Source of the DNA: Gammaproteobacteria bacterium
GTDB lineage: Bacteria > Pseudomonadota > Gammaproteobacteria > PS1 > Pseudothioglobaceae
Length of the DNA stretch: 45,186 nucleotides
Direction of reading: 5' to 3'
Assembly (NCBI GenBank): GCA_015659815.1
Contig: DQME01000193.1
Location: 1 to 45,186, forward strand
Each line of letters opens with the position of its first letter. Within the stretch, counting starts at the first letter, position 1. Shown piece after piece: positions 7,863 through 16,698 of the stretch. The translations under genes were made by a program, and so were the position numbers. Below the pieces are notes generated by a model. The model was given only the letters and a program-made list of their open reading frames with translations. It was not told the origin of the DNA and did no database searches.

Positions 7863-10199
7863 TTATTTCTCTAGAGCAATATCAAGAACCTCATCTATCC
7901 ACTTAACTTTTATTATTTTTAGTTCATCTTTTATTTTGTCTGGGACCTCTGAGAGCTCCCTTTCATTATCATCAGGAATAATCACAGTTTTAATACCTCC
8001 ACGCAAGGCAGCCAGCATTTTTTCTTTTAGGCCGCCTATAGGTGTGATCTCGCCTCTTAGCGTAATCTCACCCGTCATAGCAACATCAGCCTTTACTTTC
8101 CTGCCAGTTAACACAGAAACAAGGGCTGTGCACATTGCTGCACCAGCACTTGGCCCATCCTTTGGGGTTGATCCATCGGGAACGTGAATATGTATATCTA
8201 GTTTTTCATAAAAATCGTTAGAGATTCCTAAATCTTTTGCGCGAGCACGAGTCACACTCATAGCAGCCTGGATGGACTCCTGCATAACGTCTCCTAACTG
8301 CCCGGTATACTTAAGTTTGCCTTTACCTTTATATGCTGCAGCCTCAATAGTTAAAAGGTCTCCGCCCACAGAAGTCCATGCAAGGCCTGTTACTTCGCCT
8401 ACCTGGTTGTGCTCCTCAGCCAAACCGAAACGGAATTTCTTGACGCCTAAATATTTATCTAAACTTTTAGAGGTTATTATGGCTTTACTTTTCCTCTTCT
8501 TCTGAATAACTTCTTTAACAACTTTTCTGCAAATGGTGCTTATCGTTCTGTTTAGGCTCCTTACCCCAGCTTCGCGTGTGTAATAACGGATGATATTAAT
8601 AATTGCAGAATCTTTAAATTCAATTTCAGCATCTTTTATTCCATTGTTTGCCATAGCCTTTGAGACGAGATGTCTTTTTGCTATCTGCAACTTCTCATCT
8701 TCCGTATAGCCTGATAACTCGATTATTTCCATACGGTCCAATAAGGCTGATGGAAGGTCTAGTGAATTTGCAGTTGCAACGAACATTACCTGGGAAAGAT
8801 CATAGTCAACTTCTAGATAATGGTCATTAAATGTGTGGTTTTGCTCTGGATCAAGAACTTCAAGCATCGCAGAAGAAGGGTCCCCTCTATAATCAGAAGC
8901 CATTTTATCGATCTCATCAAGTAGAAACAATGGATTCTTTACCTTTGCCTTCTGCATCTTTTGTACTATAGAGCCAGGCATAGCTCCAATATAAGTGCGC
9001 CTATGGCCACGTATTTCTGCCTCATCCCTAACTCCACCTAACGCCATTCGTACATACTTTCTGTTAACTGCTGTAGCTATAGACTCTCCTAGTGATGTTT
9101 TTCCTACCCCAGGAGGTCCTACTAAGCAGAGTATATTTGCTTTATTATGTGTTACACGTGTTTGAACAGCTAGGTGCTCTAATATTCTCTCTTTAACTTT
9201 GTTTAGGCCATAGTGATCGTCATCGAGAACCAGTTGCGCCTTATTTAGATTTTTATTTATTTTAGTCTTACGATGCCAAGGAACGTCACACAAGTTTTCA
9301 ATATAAGTACGTATTATTGATGCATCAGAGGACTGAGAAGACATCCTTTGCAACTTTCTTAGTTCATTGTTAGCTTTATCATTAACCTCTTTAGGCATTT
9401 TTGCCTTTTTAATTTCGGCTTGTAACTCTTCTACCTCATTCTCATCATCTGCATGCCCTAACTCTTTCTGAATGGACTTCATTTGTTCATTTAAATAGTA
9501 GTCCTTCTGGTTAGATTCCATTTGCTTTCTAACTCGTGTTTGAACTTTTTTTTCAGCGTTTAGAACATCGATTTCACTTTGAATAAATACAAGTATTTTC
9601 TCTAGCCGGTCATTGGCATTATTGTCCTCTAGCAAAGATTGCTTTTCATTTATCTTTAGCTGCAGATTTGCAATAATTACATCACTAAACCTTTCTATAT
9701 CAGATATCTCCTGCAATACCTTGAACACTTCTTCGGGTATTTTCTTATTCAGTTTTATATATCTTTCAAAATCATCGAGTGCAATTCTCATCATTGCTTT
9801 GATTTCATTACCTTCATCAAAGTCCAGCGAGCACTCGTCTAGAGATACTTCGGTTAGTTCGCCAGATTCAATAAAGTCATTAATTTTTGCACGCTTAACC
9901 CCTTCAACCAATACTTTGATAGTACCATCAGGCAATTTAAGCATCTGCAAAATAGTAGCCAAAGTGCCCACAGAATGCAGGTCATCGTTCTTTGGCTCTT
10001 CAATCTTCTCATCTTTTTGAGTTACCAAGAAAATGTACTTATTTGCTGCCATAGCTTTTACTACAGCATTTACAGAAGATTTTCTTCCAATGAAAAGCGG
10101 CATTACGGTGTGAGGGAAAACCACAACATCTCTCAGAGGTAGCATTGGTACACTTTCTGTAGACAGGTCTAATGATTCTGCGGATGGTTCAGTTGCCAT
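7863..10199 (-). CDS. lon: ATP-dependent protease Lon
   Basis: The 778-residue protein has the three-part layout of LonA: an N-terminal substrate-binding domain (SVPMLPLRDVVVFPHTVMPLFIGR), an AAA+ ATPase with Walker A GPPGVGKT and Walker B FLLDEIDK, and a C-terminal serine/lysine protease with Ser684 in DGPSAGAAM and the Lys of GGLKEK about 43 residues later. It forms a cytosolic hexamer that degrades misfolded and regulatory proteins. It is the last gene of the tig-clpP-clpX-hflX-lon set, 71 bases after hflX, so it may have its own promoter in that spacer. I could not identify a convincing heat-shock promoter there. A strong terminator lies just downstream. Confidence 0.97.
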   Translation of the reverse strand: MATEPSAESLDLSTESVPMLPLRDVVVFPHTVMPLFIGRKSSVNAVVKAMAANKYIFLVTQKDEKIEEPKNDDLHSVGTLATILQMLKLPDGTIKVLVEGVKRAKINDFIESGELTEVSLDECSLDFDEGNEIKAMMRIALDDFERYIKLNKKIPEEVFKVLQEISDIERFSDVIIANLQLKINEKQSLLEDNNANDRLEKILVFIQSEIDVLNAEKKVQTRVRKQMESNQKDYYLNEQMKSIQKELGHADDENEVEELQAEIKKAKMPKEVNDKANNELRKLQRMSSQSSDASIIRTYIENLCDVPWHRKTKINKNLNKAQLVLDDDHYGLNKVKERILEHLAVQTRVTHNKANILCLVGPPGVGKTSLGESIATAVNRKYVRMALGGVRDEAEIRGHRRTYIGAMPGSIVQKMQKAKVKNPLFLLDEIDKMASDYRGDPSSAMLEVLDPEQNHTFNDHYLEVDYDLSQVMFVATANSLDLPSALLDRMEIIELSGYTEDEKLQIAKRHLVSKAMANNGIKDAEIEFKDSAIINIIRYYTREAGVRSLNRTISTICRKVVKEVIQKKRKSKAIITSKSLDKYLGVKKFRFGLAEEHNQVGEVTGLAWTSVGGDLLTIEAAAYKGKGKLKYTGQLGDVMQESIQAAMSVTRARAKDLGISNDFYEKLDIHIHVPDGSTPKDGPSAGAAMCTALVSVLTGRKVKADVAMTGEITLRGEITPIGGLKEKMLAALRGGIKTVIIPDDNERELSEVPDKIKDELKIIKVKWIDEVLDIALEK

Positions 10200-10270
10200 A
10201 ATAACTCAAGTAAATTGCAATTAATGTTAATAATGCTAGGAAGATAATGCATGTTAGCTACTAAATATAA

Positions 10271-11587
10271 CTAAATTGAAATTTCTTTAACTCCTTGTTT
10301 GTTTAATAATTTAGATAGATAGTGGTTAGTTACGTGTATTTCAAGTACCCACTGACCATAATCATCCACCTTTTCATTGTGGATATACCCTATATTATAT
10401 ATTTCACTTCTTATATAAGCAGACTTTACATCTAGCTGAATTTTTGCACGTGTCATTAGCCCGCTTAGTTTTTCTGAAAGAGCCTTATAGAGTAAATCAA
10501 CACCATCGCCGGTTTGTGCTGAAACCCATACTCGATAAATGTTGCCATCCTCATCTCTGTCTATTCTAGGTTTAAATTCCTCCAAACAATCAATCTTATT
10601 CATGACCATAATGCAAGGTATATCGTCAGCACCAATGTCGCTAATAATGCTATCAACCTGTTCAATCTTCTCTTTGTTGTATTCATCAGAAGAATCGATG
10701 ACATGTAAAATTATGTCTGCCTTTCTGGTTTCCTCTAGGGTAGATTTAAATGCTGCTACAAGGTCATGTGGTAGGTCCTGAATAAATCCAACAGTATCGG
10801 CAATTACAGCTTCACCTGATGCGGGTAAGATTACCCTCCTAATGGTGGCATCTAAAGTCGCAAATAACTGACTATCTGCAAAAACTGAGGAGTTTGTTAG
10901 TTTATTGAAAAGTGTTGACTTACCAGCATTTGTATAACCAGCAAGTGCAATCATCGGAAGCTCATTTTTAACTCTTGACTTTCTACCTAAATCACGCTGT
11001 TTATGCACTTTGTCTAACCGTTTCTTAAGGTACTTTATTCTCTGTCCGATTAACCTTTTATCAGTCTCTAGTTGTGTCTCACCTGGACCGCGCAAGCCAA
11101 TACCACCTTTTTGCCTCTCTAGGTGAGTCCAGCCCCTTATTAAACGAGTAGATAGATGTCTTAATTGGGCCAGTTCAACCTGTAATTTGCCCTCAAACGA
11201 GCGAGCTCTGAGTGCAAAAATATCTAAAATAAGTCCAGTCCTATCCATGACTCTACATTGAAGCTCCTTCTCTAGGTTTCTTTCCTGGGATGGTGACAAT
11301 TCTGGTGCAAATATAACAACACTTATATTCTCATTAGCAACAATCTGCGCCAACTCACTAACCTTACCGGACCCAATTAAGTACCGCGCAGAAGCAAAAT
11401 TACGACTAACTTTTAAAGTTTGTATTATATCTAAGCCTGAAGATATGGCTAATTCCGAGAACTCGTCAAGCCCATTCTGAATGTGACTGTTGATTGGAAG
11501 ATCAACATACACCAACAATGTGCGCTCTCCCTGTCCAACGGTTTCTTGTTGGCGGTCGAATAATTCTAATGTTGCGTTATTTGACAA
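10271..11587 (-). CDS. hflX: GTPase HflX (ribosome rescue/splitting)
   Basis: This 438-residue protein has the HflX N-terminal domain (YLIGSGKVSELAQIV, then VIFAPELSPSQERNLEK), the glycine-rich linker GGIGLRGPGETQLETDKR, and a G domain with P-loop GYTNAGKSTLFN, G3 DTVGF and G4 NKID. HflX binds 50S subunits and splits stalled ribosomes, notably after heat stress. It starts 7 bases after clpX, implying cotranscription with the chaperone and protease genes. In E. coli hflX lies with hfq instead, so this location is a variation. The short C-terminal extension after the G domain is normal for the family. Confidence 0.95.
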   Translation of the reverse strand: MSNNATLELFDRQQETVGQGERTLLVYVDLPINSHIQNGLDEFSELAISSGLDIIQTLKVSRNFASARYLIGSGKVSELAQIVANENISVVIFAPELSPSQERNLEKELQCRVMDRTGLILDIFALRARSFEGKLQVELAQLRHLSTRLIRGWTHLERQKGGIGLRGPGETQLETDKRLIGQRIKYLKKRLDKVHKQRDLGRKSRVKNELPMIALAGYTNAGKSTLFNKLTNSSVFADSQLFATLDATIRRVILPASGEAVIADTVGFIQDLPHDLVAAFKSTLEETRKADIILHVIDSSDEYNKEKIEQVDSIISDIGADDIPCIMVMNKIDCLEEFKPRIDRDEDGNIYRVWVSAQTGDGVDLLYKALSEKLSGLMTRAKIQLDVKSAYIRSEIYNIGYIHNEKVDDYGQWVLEIHVTNHYLSKLLNKQGVKEISI

Positions 11588-11594
11588 AAATTAT

Positions 11595-12851
11595 TTAGCT
11601 TGCTTTTTTTGATTTGCGTTCTGATTTATGCATCATTAATGGCTTCTTTTTATTTTCCACTACGTCTTTATCTATCACGACCTCTGCTACACTTTTTAAC
11701 GATGGCAGCTCAAACATAGTGTCCAGCAACAATTCTTCAACTATTGAGCGTAATCCTCTAGCTCCAGTTTCACGTTTTACTGCTAGCTTGGCTATTGCAG
11801 ATAGTGCGTTTTTTTTGAATGTCAACTTAACACCTTCAATAGCAAAAAATTCTTGGAACTGTTTTACAACAGAATTCTTAGGTTGTGTTAATATTTTTAT
11901 CAGCGCATCTTCGTCTAGCTTACTAAGAGATGTTTGTACTGGTAAGCGTCCAACTAATTCAGGAATTAAGCCAAACTTAATCAAATCTTCCGGCTCAACT
12001 AGAGAGAACAATTCACTCAATTCTTTCTCTGAATTCTTGTCTTTAACATCGGCAGAAAACCCAATTCCTGATGATTTTTCAACTCTTCTAGATATAATTT
12101 TATCCAACCCCCCGAAGGCTCCACCACAAATAAACAATATCTTTGAAGTGTCAATATCAATGGTTTCCTGATTGGGGTGTTTGCGCCCTCCCTGTGGTGG
12201 GACTGAGGCGATTGTCCCTTCAATAAGTTTTAGCATAGCTTGCTGAACCCCTTCTCCTGAAACATCTCTAGTAATAGAAGGAGAATCTGATCGACGAGAT
12301 ATTTTGTCAATCTCGTCTATAAAAATAATCCCCCGTTCAGCACGCTTAGGGTCAAAATCACATCTTGCTAGTAGGCTCTTTATTACATTTTCTACATCAT
12401 CACCAACATACCCAGCTTCTGTTAATGTAGTCGCATCAGCAACAGTGAATGGTACATCTAAAATTCGTGCAAGAGTTTGTGCTAGCAGGGTTTTGCCAGA
12501 TCCTGTTGGACCTATCATCAATATATTTGATTTTTCTAGTTCAACATTATTAGATATATATCCGCTTTGTAAACGTTTATAGTGATTGTAAACTGCTACA
12601 GATAAAACTTTTTTAGCATGTACTTGGCCTATCACATACTCGTTCAAGAAGCTGTTTAACTCTTTGGGTGTGTAGTCCCACTCTTTATGCTCTTTAGTTA
12701 TCTCTTTTAGTTCTTGTTCTTCAATAAGGTCATAGCAAGACCCTATACATTCGTTACAGATATATACGCTCGGACCTGCTATTAAGCGTTCAACTTCAGA
12801 TTTTCTCTTGCCACAAAATGAGCAGTGAAGTTCGTCAATTGTTTCTGCCAT
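11595..12851 (-). CDS. clpX: ATP-dependent Clp protease ATP-binding subunit ClpX
   Basis: The 418-residue unfoldase has the N-terminal zinc-binding domain with Cys10, Cys13, Cys32 and Cys35 (CSFC and CNEC) and an AAA+ module with Walker A GPTGSGKT and Walker B FIDEIDK. Pore-loop and sensor segments ([14 protein letters not shown]) are also present. It unfolds tagged substrates and feeds them to ClpP; the IGF-type ClpP-docking loop corresponds to the SGIGFSADV region. The gene begins 11 bases after clpP. The C-terminal tail is Lys-rich ([17 protein letters not shown]). Confidence 0.97.
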   Translation of the reverse strand: MAETIDELHCSFCGKRKSEVERLIAGPSVYICNECIGSCYDLIEEQELKEITKEHKEWDYTPKELNSFLNEYVIGQVHAKKVLSVAVYNHYKRLQSGYISNNVELEKSNILMIGPTGSGKTLLAQTLARILDVPFTVADATTLTEAGYVGDDVENVIKSLLARCDFDPKRAERGIIFIDEIDKISRRSDSPSITRDVSGEGVQQAMLKLIEGTIASVPPQGGRKHPNQETIDIDTSKILFICGGAFGGLDKIISRRVEKSSGIGFSADVKDKNSEKELSELFSLVEPEDLIKFGLIPELVGRLPVQTSLSKLDEDALIKILTQPKNSVVKQFQEFFAIEGVKLTFKKNALSAIAKLAVKRETGARGLRSIVEELLLDTMFELPSLKSVAEVVIDKDVVENKKKPLMMHKSERKSKKAS

Positions 12852-12862
12852 TATCTTTAGTC

Positions 12863-13459
12863 CTATCTTTTACTTAATACTTCGTCAATTAAGCCATATT
12901 TAAGAGCTTCGGTAGCCGACATAAAGTTATCCCTGTCAGTGTCTTTTTGTATTGTTTTTAAACTTTGGCCTGTATGTTTTTTTAATATAAGATTTAACTT
13001 CTCTCTAACACTAAGAATTTCTTTTGCATGAATATCAATGTCACTAGCCTGACCAGAAAAACCGCCTAATGGCTGATGTATCATACATTTAGCATGTGGT
13101 AGGGAAAACCTTTTTCCTTTTGCGCCAGCTGTCAATAACAGAGCTCCCATACTTGCAGCCTGTCCAATGCATAGTGTGGATATATCTGGCTTTATGAATT
13201 GCATGGTGTCGTATACGGCTAGTCCGGCAGATACAGAGCCACCAGGTGAGTTTATATATAGATGTATGTCCTTGTCTGGATTTTCAGATTCAAGAAACAA
13301 CAATTGAGCGACAATAACATTAGCCATGTAGTCCTCTACAGGGCCGACCATAAAAACAACTCTCTCTTTCAGTAGTCTAGAGTATATATCGTATGCTCTC
13401 TCGCCCTTAGCGGATTGCTCTATTACTATAGGGACCTGGTTGAGGTTCTTTATACTCAT
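12863..13459 (-). CDS. clpP: ATP-dependent Clp protease proteolytic subunit ClpP
   Basis: The 198-residue serine protease has its catalytic triad in view: Ser103 in [11 protein letters not shown], His128 in MIHQPLGG and Asp177 in [10 protein letters not shown]. It forms a tetradecameric chamber that works with ClpX. The short N-terminal region before the conserved [22 protein letters not shown] resembles the propeptide that is trimmed in E. coli. The gene directly abuts the tig stop with no spacer, so the two are surely cotranscribed. Confidence 0.97.
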   Translation of the reverse strand: MSIKNLNQVPIVIEQSAKGERAYDIYSRLLKERVVFMVGPVEDYMANVIVAQLLFLESENPDKDIHLYINSPGGSVSAGLAVYDTMQFIKPDISTLCIGQAASMGALLLTAGAKGKRFSLPHAKCMIHQPLGGFSGQASDIDIHAKEILSVREKLNLILKKHTGQSLKTIQKDTDRDNFMSATEALKYGLIDEVLSKR

Positions 13460-14755
13460 CTATAGTTGTTGCGTAACTTCTTCAAATTTCAAGTTTTTCG
13501 ATGTAACTTTAGCTTTTTCTAATACAAGGTCAACCACCATCTGTTCTACCACAAGTGACTCTATACCTGCAAGTCTATTTGGGTCTTGATTATAATAGTC
13601 TATCATTTGTTGCGCATTCTCCCCGTAACTTTGTGCCATTTCCTTTAGTTTATCATTAACTTGGTCCTTTTCGGCGCTTAGTTTATTGTCTTCTACAATT
13701 TTTCTAACCAGTATTCCCAATTTAACGCGTTTGGTCGCCTCGTCATTGAAATTGGATAAAGGGATATTACCATTTGAAGGGATACCTTGTTGTTGTAACT
13801 GAGACTCCATATCTTTGAGCAATAATTGAGCCTCAGACTCAACACTGGCCTGAGGCACTTCAAAATCATTTTCTTGCAATAATTGTTCAAGTACTGAGTC
13901 CTTGTTTCTCTTTGATACAATACTATCAGCCTCAACTCTCATTCGCTCTTTTAATGCTATGTAAAGGGAATCCATATCTTTCTCGCCAAACTTTTCAGCG
14001 AATTTTTCATCAAGCTTTGGCTTCTTTGGTGATGCAACATCTTTAACATTAATCTCAAATATAACGTCTTTACCTGCTAAATTGTCTGCATGGTATTCTT
14101 TAGGAAAAGTTAGGTTTAGTTTTAGGCTTTTACCTGTAGAGACATCGGTCAGTCCATCTTCAAAACCTTCAATCATTGAGCCCTTGCCAAGCACTATAAT
14201 GAAATTCTCTGCCTCACCGCCATCAAAAACTTCTCCGTCAACTGTCCCCTTAAAGTCAATAGTTAAGCGATCTCCTGTCTTAGATTTCCTCTTTACGGTT
14301 GCATATTCTGTCAATTGTTCCTTTAGCTCATTAAGCGTTCTATCTTCATCTTCTTTGGTAATTTTAACCTTGACCTGTTCTACCTTTATTTTTGAAAAAT
14401 CTGCTGCTTTAACTTCAGGAAAAACTTCAAATTCAACAGTGTAGTAAAAAAAATTACCGTCATTTGAATCTATCTTGGTCAGTGTTGGTTGTGACACAGG
14501 GTTAGATTTGGATTCTTCTAACGCATTTCCAAGAGTTTCATTCACTATTTCATTTGCAGCATCCGCACTGGCACTAGCCCCAAACCTCTTGCGTAGAAGC
14601 GAGACTGGCACTTTGCCTTTTCTAAACCCATCAATCTTTGCCTGAGATGCCATACTCTGCAAAACTTTATCAGTTTTTTGATTAAACGTATCAATAGGTA
14701 ACTCAACTGTTAACGATCTTTTAAGGCCTTCAAGTTTCTCTAACGAGGTTTTCAT
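13460..14755 (-). CDS. tig: Trigger factor (ribosome-associated chaperone)
   Basis: The 431-residue protein matches the normal length (432 in E. coli). The N-terminal ribosome-binding domain includes the signature GFRKGKVPVSLLRKRFG (about residues 42-58, contacting L23). A FKBP-type peptidyl-prolyl isomerase domain follows (about 150-245, VDGEVFDGGEAENFIIVLGKGSMIEGFEDGL), then a helical C-terminal chaperone domain. It is the first gene of the quality-control set and is preceded by a 160-base spacer that must hold its promoter and that contains two inverted repeats, described separately. Confidence 0.96.
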   Translation of the reverse strand: MKTSLEKLEGLKRSLTVELPIDTFNQKTDKVLQSMASQAKIDGFRKGKVPVSLLRKRFGASASADAANEIVNETLGNALEESKSNPVSQPTLTKIDSNDGNFFYYTVEFEVFPEVKAADFSKIKVEQVKVKITKEDEDRTLNELKEQLTEYATVKRKSKTGDRLTIDFKGTVDGEVFDGGEAENFIIVLGKGSMIEGFEDGLTDVSTGKSLKLNLTFPKEYHADNLAGKDVIFEINVKDVASPKKPKLDEKFAEKFGEKDMDSLYIALKERMRVEADSIVSKRNKDSVLEQLLQENDFEVPQASVESEAQLLLKDMESQLQQQGIPSNGNIPLSNFNDEATKRVKLGILVRKIVEDNKLSAEKDQVNDKLKEMAQSYGENAQQMIDYYNQDPNRLAGIESLVVEQMVVDLVLEKAKVTSKNLKFEEVTQQL

Positions 14756-14778
14756 TTGTAATAAGTTTAGTTATATTT

Positions 14779-14809
14779 AAAAAAAAAGAATTATACCTCA
14801 AGGGGTATA
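14779..14809 (-). promoter_or_regulatory. Hairpin plus T-run, overlapping a TATAAT, in the tig leader
   Basis: On the minus strand TATACC and GGTATA pair around CCTTGA and are followed by ATTC and nine T, about 24 bases before tig. The right arm also forms TATAAT, so the same bases could be a -10 element. Without a mapped start site I cannot say whether this is a promoter, an attenuator, or both. Confidence 0.35.
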
Positions 14810-14852
14810 TAGATGAGTATATATATAGGGACACAACCGCAACCACAGCAAT

Positions 14853-14871
14853 ATAGTTGCGTCACAACTAT
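14853..14871. repeat. Short palindrome upstream of tig
   Basis: ATAGTTG and CAACTAT are perfect inverted 7-mers around CGTCA. No T-run follows on either strand, so it is not a terminator. It has the size of a dimeric regulator site. Confidence 0.3.
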
Positions 14872-14915
14872 GCCATTTAATTAATACATAAAAAATTTAT
14901 AAGAAAATTTTTGGT

Positions 14916-15548
14916 TTAACGTAATCCAGCAATATATTGAGAAACTGCTTCAATTTCTACATTTGTAAGGCTCTTAGAAAAGTCTGTCATCATGCCCTCG
15001 TAGTCATTAGAACGGCTCGGTGCGCTTGCACCTGTTTGCTTGTTAATTGAGTATTGGCGAAATGCTTGCAATTGCTTAACCAAATACTGTGCGTGTTGGG
15101 ACGCTAGAGCTGGGAATCTTGCGCTTGGAATTCCTGAACCTTTTGGTCCGTGACAAGCAATGCATGCTGTGACCTCATCTTGCCTTTTACCGCCTCTGTA
15201 TATTTTTTGTCCCAATTCGATGTCAGCATCATTCTTAGCTAGCCCAGAAGATATTGTTTGAGAAGAATAATAAGCCGATATATCTTCAATATCCTTTTCA
15301 GAAAGTATAGCAACTTGACCAGCCATCACGGCATCAAAACGGGCACCTGATTTAAAGTCCTGCATTTGCTTTATCAAATAACCATAACCCTGCCCTGCTA
15401 ACTTTGGAAATCCTGAAATGACTGAATTTCCCTGTACTCCGTGACACCCTAGACAAGTCTGTGACTTCTTCTCACCAAGAGAGGCATCTCCGGATGCATT
15501 TATAATGGCTGGGAATACGATAAATAATAGTAGGATTAGTTTGTTCAT
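14916..15548 (-). CDS. Dihaem cytochrome c4-type protein
   Basis: The 210-residue precursor has a signal peptide (MNKLILLLFIVFPAIINASG) and two cytochrome c domains, each with one haem motif: CLGCH at about residue 32 and CIACH at about residue 132. Methionines such as that in DAVMAGQ and the one in MMTDFSKSLT are candidate axial ligands. Two fused class I domains of this size are typical of cytochrome c4, a periplasmic carrier between the bc1 complex and terminal oxidases. The mono-haem gene upstream shares a nearly identical segment with the first lobe. No convincing terminator lies between this gene and tig; only an all-AT hairpin is present. Confidence 0.88.
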   Translation of the reverse strand: MNKLILLLFIVFPAIINASGDASLGEKKSQTCLGCHGVQGNSVISGFPKLAGQGYGYLIKQMQDFKSGARFDAVMAGQVAILSEKDIEDISAYYSSQTISSGLAKNDADIELGQKIYRGGKRQDEVTACIACHGPKGSGIPSARFPALASQHAQYLVKQLQAFRQYSINKQTGASAPSRSNDYEGMMTDFSKSLTNVEIEAVSQYIAGLR

Positions 15549-15565
15549 TTAAATTATGGATTTGT

Positions 15566-15605
15566 AAAAAAATAAGCCAGAATTATACGTTAATTCTGGC
15601 TTATT
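15566..15605 (-). terminator. Intrinsic terminator of the mono-haem cytochrome gene
   Basis: A perfect 15-bp stem (AATAAGCCAGAATTA with TAATTCTGGCTTATT, 5-base loop) is followed on the minus strand by a run of T. It separates the two cytochrome genes, so the downstream c4-type gene needs another promoter or readthrough. Confidence 0.88.
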
Positions 15606-15643
15606 AATATTACGAAATGCGGAAAAACCGCAAGTTATTTACT

Positions 15644-15937
15644 TTACTGAGCGGATAGGTAATCAGCGATTGCCTGCTCAAATCCTGCTGTCATTGGAGC
15701 CATTGCATTCATGGTTGCGTCTTGACGTGCACCTGACTGGAAATCTTTTAACTGTTGAGCAATCCAAGCTGCGTCCTTTCCTGCAAGCGTTGGGTATGTT
15801 GGTATTGATGATTTACCGGCAACACCGTGACATCCAGAACATCCAAGGGCATTGTACATGTCCTCGCCCTGGTCTGCTTGTACAGCTGATGTCCCCATCA
15901 TTGAAGTAACTGCTACAGCGAATAATACTTTTTTCAT
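15644..15937 (-). CDS. Small mono-haem cytochrome c
   Basis: The 97-residue precursor has a signal peptide (MKKVLFAVAVTSMMGTSAVQA) and one CSGCH haem motif near residue 33. It is followed by GKSSIPTYPTLAGKDAAWIAQQLKDFQSGARQDATMNAMAPM, in which a Met should be the sixth ligand. It is a class I, c4/c5-like periplasmic electron carrier. The segment DFQSGARQDATM is nearly repeated in the neighbouring dihaem gene (DFKSGARFDAVM), which points to an old duplication. It has a strong AGGGGA ribosome-binding site, a recognisable promoter and its own terminator, so it is probably a well-expressed single-gene unit. Confidence 0.88.
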   Translation of the reverse strand: MKKVLFAVAVTSMMGTSAVQADQGEDMYNALGCSGCHGVAGKSSIPTYPTLAGKDAAWIAQQLKDFQSGARQDATMNAMAPMTAGFEQAIADYLSAQ

Positions 15938-15971
15938 TTTTTTCCCCTAAATTCAAAAATTGATGTAAATA

Positions 15972-16000
15972 GTTATATAATTATGTTACTTATAAAACAA
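15972..16000 (-). promoter_or_regulatory. Probable sigma-70 promoter of the mono-haem cytochrome gene
   Basis: On the minus strand TTGTTT and TATAAC are separated by exactly 17 bases. Transcription would start about 27 bases before the ATG and leave room for the AGGGGA ribosome-binding site. Confidence 0.5.
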
Positions 16001-16091
16001 CTGTAAATGTTACACTAAATTAACATTTTATAATAAACTAATTTAGATTATATTTAAATCAATCAGTTATAGCTATTGGAACTAACAATAA

Positions 16092-16688
16092 ATGAAAAAC
16101 CACTACCAAAAAGCAAAGTTTTTACTATCTTCTCCGTCTCTGTCTGGGTGCCCTCCAGATGAGGGGTATGAAGTTGTATTCGCTGGCAGATCTAACGCTG
16201 GAAAGTCAAGCTCGATTAATGCACTGACATTACAAAAAAAACTTGCTAAAGTTTCACGTACACCAGGCAGAACTCAACATTTAGTATTTTTTGACCTTGG
16301 AAATAATCGTAGACTGGTAGATCTTCCGGGGTATGGCTATGCCAAGGTTCCAGAACATATCAAACTAGAATGGCATAAAGAAATGAGCCAATACTTTGAT
16401 AGACGTAGTTGCCTCAAGGGGGCGATATTAGTTATGGATATTCGCCACCCATTAAAGCCTTTTGATCGAATGATGGTTGAATGGTGCGTAGGTAGCGACA
16501 TACCTGTCCATATAATATTAACCAAATCTGACAAACTAAAAAAAGGTCCTGCCACTAATACTCTTCTGAAGGTTGTTCGCGAAGTTAGTGAAAACTCTTC
16601 AGTTACAGTCCAACTGTTTTCTTCATTAAAAAAGCATGGTATTGAAAAATTATCGGACCAGCTTGACATCTTCTTCGAAAATAACTAA
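16092..16688 (+). CDS. engB: Ribosome biogenesis GTPase EngB (YihA/YsxC)
   Basis: The 198-residue GTPase has P-loop [14 protein letters not shown] (near residue 33), switch-region segment [12 protein letters not shown]3 motif [10 protein letters not shown] and G4 motif TKSDKLKKG, all diagnostic of EngB. The protein takes part in late 50S subunit assembly in the cytoplasm. Length is normal for the family. It is divergent from the cytochrome gene across a 154-base AT-rich spacer that contains a TATAAT at 16029-16034 without a good -35. The next gene follows after 10 bases on the same strand. Confidence 0.95.
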   Translation: MKNHYQKAKFLLSSPSLSGCPPDEGYEVVFAGRSNAGKSSSINALTLQKKLAKVSRTPGRTQHLVFFDLGNNRRLVDLPGYGYAKVPEHIKLEWHKEMSQYFDRRSCLKGAILVMDIRHPLKPFDRMMVEWCVGSDIPVHIILTKSDKLKKGPATNTLLKVVREVSENSSVTVQLFSSLKKHGIEKLSDQLDIFFENN

Positions 16689-16698
16689 TAATTATTAA

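Noticed and set aside
11614-12171. 185-residue plus-strand ORF opposite clpX
   Set aside because: It is Ser/Asn-rich, has no recognisable domain and lies fully within clpX; it is a shadow ORF.
14790-14812. Heat-shock (sigma-32) promoter before tig
   Set aside because: CCCCTTGAG superficially resembles heat-shock elements, but no CCCCAT-type -10 follows at the right spacing.
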